Positions 7,901-12,552 of a stretch of DNA of 12,552 nucleotides are shown piece after piece. A program made the position numbers and the translations under genes. How positions within the stretch are numbered: the first letter of the stretch is position 1; every line of letters starts with the position of its first letter. Below the pieces are notes generated by a model. The model was not told the DNA's origin. It was given only the letters and a program-made list of their open reading frames with translations, and made no database searches. Origin of the DNA: Gemmatimonadota bacterium (GTDB lineage Bacteria > JAAXHH01); NCBI GenBank assembly GCA_026713285.1, contig JAPOOT010000026.1:1-12552 (forward strand). Direction: 5' to 3'.

Positions 7901-9881
7901 GGGGCCTATCCCCGCGGCACTGAGTCAGTTGCAGAACCTTTCGTCGCTGCAACTTGGAAACAATCGACTGTCGGGTCCTATTCCCGCAGCACTGGGTCAG
8001 TTGCAGAACCTTGAACGGCTGAATCTTAATCACAACGAACTGATGGGACAAATTACCCCAGAACTCAGCCAACTGCAGAACCTTACGTCGATGAATCTTG
8101 ATGACAATGAATTGACCGGTCCGATCCCTTCAGATCTAGGCAAACTGCATAAACTTGAATGGCTGAGTATTCAACACAATAACTTAACCGGCGGAATCCC
8201 ACACTCGTTTGGCGATCTGGCAAGCCTGAGATCGATTGAACTTTCGAACAACACAAACATGTCCGGGATCTTGCCATCGTCGCTGCTCAATCTTGATAAC
8301 CTTGTCCAGTTACGCCTTAACGATACAGGACTTTGCGCACCTTCCGATGCCGGTTTTCAGACTTGGCTAAACGGAATCAGGTTCGTTTGGGTGGATCGTT
8401 GCGAAAACCGCGCTGTTGACGGAGAGTCGGTCGCCTTCCTGACGCAGGCCTCACAATCGCTGGCACATCCGGTGCCTCTGGTTGCCGGTGAAGATGCCCT
8501 CCTTCGCGTGTTTGTCGTCGCGGACACACAGGAACAGGTCCCAATGCCGATGGTGTGTGCCAACTTCTACCTTGGGGGTAGAAAAACAGGCTCGTGGTGC
8601 CAGCGAGCAGAGATACCAAGCGTACCAGACATGGTTATAGTGGGAGAACTGGAGGCTTCTGCCAACGTGTTAATAAAAGGTACTTTCATTCAGCCCGGAT
8701 TGGAGATGGACATCGAGATTGATCCCGAAGGCGTGCTGGATCCGTCACTGGATATCACCCGCCGCCTGCCTCCCACTGGCCGGGTGACGGTAGATGTACG
8801 CGACGTGCCTCCCTTCAATCTCACACTTGTCCCATTCATATGGACTATTAACCCCGACCCCTCCATGGTAGACCGGGTACAGGAATTAACAACGGAATCA
8901 GATCTGTTCCGATTAACGCGCGATATTCTCCCTGTGAACGAATTCGATCTGGCCGTGAGGGAAGCGGTATGGACGTCGTCGGAGCCAGTCGCCTCAAATA
9001 AATCAGATTTACTTAACGAACTCGATGCTATACGCGCCATGGACGGGTCGAACAGATATTACAAGGGTATCCTCACATCCGGAGGAGGAATAGCCCAAAG
9101 TGGTGGCTTCACAAGCCTTTCAATTCTTGATGACGAGGTAATTGCGCATGAGCTTGGACATAATTTCAGCCTCGGACATCCACCGTGCGGCGGCCCAGAT
9201 GATCCGGATCTCCATTATCCTTATACAGACGGTTCCATCGGTGCTTGGGGATACGACCTGTTAAACAAAGAGCTTGTGGATCCCAGTACACCCGATGTTA
9301 TGAGCTACTGCGGTCCACCATGGATCAGTGATTTTTATTTCACCAAAGCAATAGGCTATCGTCTGTCGTTGGTTGAGGAAGTGCCGTTGGCAGCAGCCTA
9401 CGCGCCTTCCTCAAGGAGCCTGCTTTTATGGGGCGGTATCGACGAGTATGGTGAACTCGTCCTCAAACCCGCTTTCGTGGTCGATGCGGCGCCATCCATG
9501 CCGAACCAGGGCGGTCCGTACCTCGTCACCGGGGAGAGCGAGGATGGTGAAGTCCTGTTTACCGTGTCATTCAGTTTAGCCGAGATTGCGGACGGGGAAG
9601 GGGGATCATTTGCGTTTATCCTGCCGGCACAATCAGACTGGTCTGATAGGCTGACCAGTATAACACTTTCAGGCCCCGAGGGCGTAGTGGAGATCAAAGA
9701 CGATGAAGGAAGGTCGACCGCGCTGCTTATTGACCGAGCAACTGGAAGAGCCCGAGGGTTTATAAAGGACTGGCCGATCCCGGGCGATTCGTTGACAGCG
9801 ACTCGCCGCACACTCGCGGAGCCGGGGCTGGATGTCACCGTAAGCACCGGCATACCCGATCCGGCAGACTGGGTACGATAA
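4989..9881 (+). CDS. Predicted lipoprotein: Ig-like domain, four LRR blocks, metzincin-like zinc protease
   Basis: 1630 residues. The ATG at 4989 follows GGAGG at 4980-4984. The signal peptide ends in the lipobox-like VIAC with Cys20; Gly follows, so it is probably exported to the outer membrane or surface. Residues about 34-113 are a BIG2-like Ig domain. Four LRR blocks start near residues 118, 285, 419 and 677, each opening with a capping motif of the form LYxATDGxNW..NWLSD..WYGV. They hold about 3, 3, 7 and 16 full 24-residue repeats of plant type (LSGPIPPELGQLQNL). Blocks 1, 3 and 4 close with a CAP...WLxGI...C cap (C257/C278, C647/C670, C1116/C1138); block 2 lacks it. Residues about 1145-1480 form a protease-like domain with HELGHNFSLGH (H1387, E1388, H1391, H1397) and a Met-turn-like VMSYC (M1438). 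A beta-rich tail follows. Base use is less GC-rich than the flanks. The likely role is binding and cutting extracellular protein or glycoprotein; the target is unknown. Confidence 0.92.
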   Translation: MRHNTWHLGSWVICLLVIACGRDSPTNSTPPVVYKVAVTPEEIELTKIGETATLTVSVLDKKDVDVPDSTISWRSSDPDVASVNAEGIVRAIGYGTVTITAMSGQKTGNARVMIFSPARAALIALYEATGGENWTNKTNWLSDAPIDEWQGVSTLNSDRREGLGLRSTESTGLERLDLSNSNLTGEIPDALGNLVDLRYLDLSGNALTGEIPAELGGLTKLEVLRLHGNTGLAGPLPATFTNLVVLETLTLTGTQVCAPTAIQKWLNGVENKSGVLTCGGPRPADRSKLITLYTSTDGVNWKQSTNWLTDEPLSTWYGVGVNAAGRVDSLVMEDNRLSGPLPATLGDLGDLQVLDLSDNALSGSIPSEFGSLTNLVTLDLSNNELTGGVPYGLLDLPNLENLDLSGNQPSDTDNPVMSDRDALIALYNATDGPNWTRADNWLSDAPLESWYGVSANSEGTEVDTLVLRENGLRGPIPPALGQFQNLEWLDLSNNHLIGPIPSELGQLQNLKMLWLHRSNENIPEMLSGTIPPELGQLKNLVYLRLYGNDLSGPIPPELGQLQNIEILRLQNNRFTGPIPPELGQLQNLKMLYLGDNQLSGPIPPELGQLQDLYLLWLSGNLLTGPLPDNFVGLTSLNHLNVTGTQLCAPTDSAFQAWLAGIERKEGVVNCTGPLSSDRDALIALYNATDGPNWTRADNWLSDAPLESWYGVSANTEGTMVDTLVLRENGLRGPIPPALGQLQNLEWLDLHDNELTGSIPPALGQLHSLDRLELEGNQLTGPIPSALGQLQNLKLLYLEGNQLTGSVPPALDQLQNLESLNLRFNQLSGPIPPELGNLHNLAGLYLAGNQFSGPIPPELGNLQHLKTLWSGDNQLSGSIPPEMGQLQSLEFLILAGNQLTGPIPSALGQLQGIGALWLDDNELSGPIPPELGQLQNLSSLHLGNNRLSGPIPTALGQLRNLTRLKLGNNQLSGPIPAALSQLQNLSSLQLGNNRLSGPIPAALGQLQNLERLNLNHNELMGQITPELSQLQNLTSMNLDDNELTGPIPSDLGKLHKLEWLSIQHNNLTGGIPHSFGDLASLRSIELSNNTNMSGILPSSLLNLDNLVQLRLNDTGLCAPSDAGFQTWLNGIRFVWVDRCENRAVDGESVAFLTQASQSLAHPVPLVAGEDALLRVFVVADTQEQVPMPMVCANFYLGGRKTGSWCQRAEIPSVPDMVIVGELEASANVLIKGTFIQPGLEMDIEIDPEGVLDPSLDITRRLPPTGRVTVDVRDVPPFNLTLVPFIWTINPDPSMVDRVQELTTESDLFRLTRDILPVNEFDLAVREAVWTSSEPVASNKSDLLNELDAIRAMDGSNRYYKGILTSGGGIAQSGGFTSLSILDDEVIAHELGHNFSLGHPPCGGPDDPDLHYPYTDGSIGAWGYDLLNKELVDPSTPDVMSYCGPPWISDFYFTKAIGYRLSLVEEVPLAAAYAPSSRSLLLWGGIDEYGELVLKPAFVVDAAPSMPNQGGPYLVTGESEDGEVLFTVSFSLAEIADGEGGSFAFILPAQSDWSDRLTSITLSGPEGVVEIKDDEGRSTALLIDRATGRARGFIKDWPIPGDSLTATRRTLAEPGLDVTVSTGIPDPADWVR
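6243..6461 (+). repeat. Intragenic direct repeat, copy 1 (start of LRR block 3)
   Basis: This 219-nt stretch encodes the N-cap and first repeat of LRR block 3. It matches 7017-7235 with only seven base differences by my count (about 97% identity), at an offset of 774 nt, which is 258 codons and keeps frame. Identity collapses directly after it. This indicates recent duplication or gene conversion within the gene. Confidence 0.9.
7017..7235 (+). repeat. Intragenic direct repeat, copy 2 (start of LRR block 4)
   Basis: Second copy of the 219-nt unit, opening LRR block 4. Differences from copy 1 include TCG to ACC and GAG to ATG codons in the variable loop after the WYGV motif; most of the rest is identical, including third codon positions, so conservation is at DNA level rather than only by protein selection. 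Confidence 0.9.
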
Positions 9882-10139
9882 CCTGGCCCATTGGGTCCGA
9901 TCCGGTCCACATCGAAGAATGCCATACAATCGCCCGTAGCAACAGCAGGCCTCCGGGTGGAACTCGAACCCCACTGGCGGGAAGATAGGCTAGCAGCGGG
10001 CGATTCTGTGGGCCGGACTTGGTTGGAATCTGTACATGACAGCCTGCATCCTCCAGCAGCTCGAACCAGGCCATTTAACCTGCATAATTCGGTCAAGTCC
10101 CATTTTCAGTTGAAATTGCCCGGGCGCCCCTTGTTTGAC
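9882..10139. other. Non-coding or decayed DNA, no gene recognised
   Basis: About 258 nt after the lipoprotein stop. Open frames exist on both strands but none shows a recognisable family, and they look like chance frames in GC-rich DNA. A near-palindrome TTTCAGTTGAAA lies at about 10104-10115, just beside the end of the transposase remnant. No convincing terminator for the lipoprotein gene is seen; a weak GGTCC/GGACC-type pairing near 9894-9908 has no T-run. Confidence 0.6.
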
Positions 10140-10375
10140 GAGGCTATGCAGGGTGAGGGTCTATTCCAGGCCTTCGTCCAGGCTGTTTGCCGCCGAGGGT
10201 TCAAGGCGGCGCATTCGCTTCTTATCGCCTTGAGGGCCGAACGGGCCTGATCGAAGGTGTCCCGGTCATAGGCGTGTTGCAGTCTTCTTCTCATGCGCTG
10301 CTGATCGGATTTGGCCAGGTAGGAGAGGACGTTTTCCCGCTTGTGCCACTGGCAGCGCTGGATCAGGGCCTCCTA
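10140..10375 (-). pseudogene. IS256/mutator-type transposase remnant (central to C-terminal part)
   Basis: On the minus strand, immediately after a stop at 10375-10373, the frame reads ALIQRCQWHKRENVLSYL, the conserved QRCxxHKxxN block of mutator-type (IS256-family) transposases. It continues with LQHAYDRDTFDQARSALKAI and ends at AALNP. A one-base loss near 10200 moves similarity to another frame, SAANSLDEGLE, where a TAG replaces a Glu codon before TLTLHSL; this is the family's SLxEGLEETLTLHRL block. Similarity stops near 10140. No start, catalytic N-terminal half or C-terminus is present, so it is a non-functional fragment. Family assignment rests on these three motif blocks and their correct order. 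Confidence 0.75.
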
Positions 10376-10402
10376 GTCGTCATGGACGGCGCCAAGGGAC
10401 TA
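10364..10402 (+). other. Short inverted transposase fragment (DGAKGL block)
   Basis: Read on the plus strand, this stretch gives QGLLVVMDGAKGL, which matches the (L)VVxDGAKGL block that in mutator-type transposases comes just before the QRCxxHK block. Here it faces the opposite way to the adjoining QRCQWHK fragment. Flipping roughly 10370-10402 would restore the family order on the minus strand. The junction lies in an imperfect palindrome (CTGGATCAG next to its near-complement). I interpret it as a small local inversion in the remnant; chance similarity is possible because it is only 13 residues. Confidence 0.5.
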
Positions 10403-10454
10403 TGCAACATGGCTGGCCATCCACCGAGGGCAGGGCGCTGGTCTGTGGCTGCGG

Positions 10455-10598
10455 CTAGGACTCCCCCCTCCTCCCCATCTTCCGAAACAACGCCCTGATA
10501 TCGCCTATAGCCCCTACACTCACATACACAGCCACGCCGGCAAAAATCAACAGACACAGGACGAAGACCGCGGTCCAGAGCGTGCTCCAGAATTCCAT
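10455..10598 (-). CDS. Symporter small accessory protein (47 aa, one membrane segment)
   Basis: A 47-residue protein beginning MEFWSTLWTAVFVLCLLIFAG and ending in a basic tail (DIRALFRKMGRRGES). One hydrophobic segment spans about residues 8-30, followed by an amphipathic, positively charged stretch, so the C-terminus is probably cytoplasmic. Its ATG overlaps the stop codon of the symporter gene as TGATG, and a strong AAGGAGGA lies just upstream at about 10604-10611 inside the symporter coding region; this is the layout of translational coupling. The sequence style and position match the small accessory proteins known to be encoded next to sodium:solute symporters, which are thought to associate with the carrier, but the role is little characterised. 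No other function is suggested. Confidence 0.85.
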   Translation of the reverse strand: MEFWSTLWTAVFVLCLLIFAGVAVYVSVGAIGDIRALFRKMGRRGES

Positions 10599-12121
10599 CA
10601 CGCTTCCTCCTTCCGGTCCGGGAACAGCAGCGATCCGGCGAACATGAGGACCAGGGCCAGCGCGGTGATGGCCAGCCCGATCTCGTCACTCCTGTACATG
10701 CCCAGGCCCAGCGCTTTGTTTACGGGTCCCAGGCCCGTCACGGCGCCGATACCCGCGATGAGCGCCAGGTAGGCCCCCACGGTGCTCGCGCGCTTCCAGT
10801 ACAATCCCGCCAGCAGCAGAATGAAGGCGCCGGTGAAGTAGATGGCGCCGCTCACGGCCATGTAGTCCCACAGGTCCTGCCCCAGGTCGTACCAGAGCCC
10901 CCATACGAGCAGGAAAAGGCCGATAATCAGAATGAAAATGCGCGACAGCATCAGGCGCCACCGGGTGGTCAACCGCTCATTGGTGGCCGGCGCCACCACG
11001 TCGTGGGTGAGGACCGACGCCCAGCAGAGCAGGTAGCTGTCGTGGGTCGACATGAAAGCGGCGAGGAGTCCCGCGCCGACGAGGCCGATGATACCGGTGG
11101 GCAGGATCTGGGACAGGAAGAGCGGCATGGCCTGCAGCGTCATCGTGGTGTCGGCGGTGGGCGACCCGGTTTCATCGAAGAAGAAGCCGCGGAACCCGGG
11201 TTCGTTGAAGAAGTACGTGAGCGCGCAGATGCCGAGGAACTGGGGAATCATGAACCGGATCAGGAAGCCGATGGAGGACCACTTGTACAACCTGCGCACC
11301 ACTTCCACGCTTTCGGCGGCACAGGCGCGCATGACCGAGGTCTGCCACACGGCGCAGGACACGAGGCCCGCCGTGAAGATCATCCACATGATGTAGGAGG
11401 GACCGAATCCGCTGCCCTCGATCAGGGGATTGAAGCCTGACTCGCCGTGGACGGCCGCCACGGTTTCGACAATGGTCGGCCAGCCGAGGGCGTAGACGGC
11501 CATGCCGCAGGTCAGGATCATGCCGAAGGAGAGGACCACGAACTGGATGTAGTCTGTGATGACCACCGACACCATGCCGCCCATGATGGTGTAGGCGATG
11601 ACCAGCGCCAGCATGACGGACATCACCACGGCGACGGCATTGGGATCGGTCAGCCCGGTCAGGCCCGTCACGAACAGGGCGCCCGCTTTGAGGAACAGGC
11701 CCATGTTCAGGATGCCGGCAAAGGCGAGGAGCAGGCCGCCGAAGACGCGCACGCCCCGGCTGAACCGCTTCTCGTAGAACTCCGGGATCGTCATCACGCC
11801 CAATCGGCGCAGGGGCACGACGATGAAGCCGGTCATGCCGACGATGAAGGTGACCACGCCGGCGATGACCGCGATGTGGAAGGCGGCGAACCCGCCGGTG
11901 AAGCCCTTCTGCGCCGAATACATGACCGTCACAAGACCCAGTTCGCTCCCGATCATGGTCGCCACGGCCAGGCGGGACTTGAGCGACCGGCCCGCCACGA
12001 TGTAGTCTCCCATGTCCCGGATGTACCGGTTCATGTAGAGGCCCACGCCTACGGTGGCTGCCATGTACACGGCGACGATCATCCAGTCCAGGGTTCCGAA
12101 ATTTGTCGGGAGAGACGGCAT
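10598..12121 (-). CDS. Sodium:solute symporter (SSS/SLC5 family)
   Basis: A 507-residue inner-membrane carrier with about 13 hydrophobic segments, normal for the family. Markers: an N-terminal segment followed by GDYIVAGRSL (about 38-47), typical of SSS helices 1-2; the family signature GGMVSVVITDYIQFVVLSFG at 181-200; and AAFMSTHDSYLLCWAS at about 354-369, the helix that supplies Ser/Thr ligands to the sodium site, here with His before the Asp where Ala is common. Substrate is not readable; the family covers sugars, amino acids, pantothenate, proline and organic acids. The ATG at 12121 directly abuts the purB stop (TAAATG), with no clear Shine-Dalgarno of its own, so translation probably depends on purB. 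It overlaps the small accessory gene by one base. Likely transcribed as purB-symporter-accessory. Confidence 0.93.
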   Translation of the reverse strand: MPSLPTNFGTLDWMIVAVYMAATVGVGLYMNRYIRDMGDYIVAGRSLKSRLAVATMIGSELGLVTVMYSAQKGFTGGFAAFHIAVIAGVVTFIVGMTGFIVVPLRRLGVMTIPEFYEKRFSRGVRVFGGLLLAFAGILNMGLFLKAGALFVTGLTGLTDPNAVAVVMSVMLALVIAYTIMGGMVSVVITDYIQFVVLSFGMILTCGMAVYALGWPTIVETVAAVHGESGFNPLIEGSGFGPSYIMWMIFTAGLVSCAVWQTSVMRACAAESVEVVRRLYKWSSIGFLIRFMIPQFLGICALTYFFNEPGFRGFFFDETGSPTADTTMTLQAMPLFLSQILPTGIIGLVGAGLLAAFMSTHDSYLLCWASVLTHDVVAPATNERLTTRWRLMLSRIFILIIGLFLLVWGLWYDLGQDLWDYMAVSGAIYFTGAFILLLAGLYWKRASTVGAYLALIAGIGAVTGLGPVNKALGLGMYRSDEIGLAITALALVLMFAGSLLFPDRKEEA

Positions 12122-12552
12122 TTATCGGTCGATGTGCCGGACCAGTTCGGATGCGAGTCCGACGTAATCCGAGGGGGTCAGGGCGAGCAGGCGCAGCTTG
12201 TCTTCGTCCGGCAGGTCCAGGTTGCGGATCAGGTCTTCCATGGTCTCCTTCGTGATGGCCTGCCCCCGGGTCAGCGCCTTGACCTGCTCGTAGGGTTTCT
12301 CCAGACCGGCCTTGCGCATGACCATCTGCACCGCTTCCGCCAGCACCTCCCAGGCGCCGTCGAGATCGGCGCGCAGCGTGTCGCGGTCCACTTCGACCCG
12401 GCCCAGGCCCTGGATGGCGGAGTGGATCGCCAGTAGCGAGTGGCCGATGGCCACGCCCACGTTCCGGAGGGCGGAGGAGTCGCTCAGGTCGCGTTGCTGC
12501 CGCGAGATCTGCAGTTTTCCGGCCAGGTGGTCCAGCAGCGCGTTGCTGATAC
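12122..12552 (-). CDS. purB: Adenylosuccinate lyase, C-terminal 142 residues (5' part beyond window)
   Basis: The frame is open to the right edge and ends with TAA at 12124-12122. It reads ISNALLDHLAGKL, then QQRDLSDSSALRNVGVAIGH, then GAWEVLAEAVQMVMRKAGLE, then KPYEQVKALTRGQAITKE, which follows the C-terminal domain of PurB closely, including the R-D-L-S/T-D-S block, the N/GxWEVLAEPIQ block and the EKPYE..K.LTRG block. PurB is cytosolic and catalyses two steps of purine synthesis: SAICAR to AICAR plus fumarate, and adenylosuccinate to AMP plus fumarate. The catalytic Ser loop signature (SSxMPxKxNP) would lie upstream, outside the window, so it cannot be checked. The symporter starts on the next base after its stop. 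Confidence 0.94.
   Translation of the reverse strand, partial: ISNALLDHLAGKLQISRQQRDLSDSSALRNVGVAIGHSLLAIHSAIQGLGRVEVDRDTLRADLDGAWEVLAEAVQMVMRKAGLEKPYEQVKALTRGQAITKETMEDLIRNLDLPDEDKLRLLALTPSDYVGLASELVRHIDR

Noticed and set aside
6400..8250. Regular repeats of about 72 nt that might suggest a CRISPR or satellite array
   Set aside because: They are in-frame 24-residue leucine-rich repeats with changing codons, not identical repeats with unique spacers.
9950..9995. tRNA T-arm-like sequence on the minus strand (GTGGG-TTCGAGT-TCCAC)
   Set aside because: The T-stem and seven-base loop look right, but no matching acceptor stem, anticodon arm or D-arm could be found at the proper distances upstream. 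It is probably coincidence or at most a tiny fragment.
11447..12436. 329-codon plus-strand open frame opposite the symporter and purB
   Set aside because: His/Asp/Gly-rich mirror frame crossing the boundary of two real minus-strand genes; no domain seen.

Overview
The window looks like a piece of a GC-rich bacterial chromosome. The housekeeping genes at both ends (purB, transporters) are on the minus strand. A lower-GC accessory block on the plus strand sits between them. The Lys/Ile-containing lipoprotein signal peptide, the MacB/FtsX permease of the large periplasmic-loop type, and the plant-type LRR/metalloprotease lipoprotein suggest a Gram-negative bacterium. These features resemble FCB-like environmental lineages (Gemmatimonadota, Latescibacterota and relatives), but this placement is an inference from gene style only. 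No rRNA or marker gene is present to test it.

Layout, left to right. (1) 1-1952, minus: a large ABC-transporter permease cut by the left edge; it stays open for 650 codons. (2) 1994-3550, minus: a DASS/SLC13-type sodium-coupled anion transporter, 41 nt upstream of the permease and probably co-transcribed with it. (3) 3551-3806: an AT-rich non-coding gap with one good plus-strand promoter-like site. (4) 3807 to about 4755: a decayed IS3-family insertion sequence with an internal deletion and three frameshifts. (5) 4808-4877: a strong imperfect inverted repeat. (6) 4989-9881, plus: a 1630-residue predicted lipoprotein with one Ig-like domain, four blocks of plant-type leucine-rich repeats and a C-terminal metzincin-like zinc protease domain. 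(7) 9882-10454: degraded DNA holding a remnant of an IS256/mutator-type transposase with a short inverted piece. (8) 10455-12552, minus: purB (3' part), then a sodium:solute symporter, then a 47-residue membrane protein. These three are packed stop-to-start and read as one operon.

The two minus-strand blocks are ordinary metabolism and transport. The middle block is the accessory part. It is a single very large surface or secreted protein bracketed by two dead transposase remnants, which fits acquisition or rearrangement by mobile elements followed by decay of those elements. Internal DNA repeats show that the LRR array has expanded by duplication inside the gene. The most unusual items are the LRR-protease fusion, the small symporter partner encoded at a TGATG overlap, and the 26-bp-arm hairpin next to the IS remnant.
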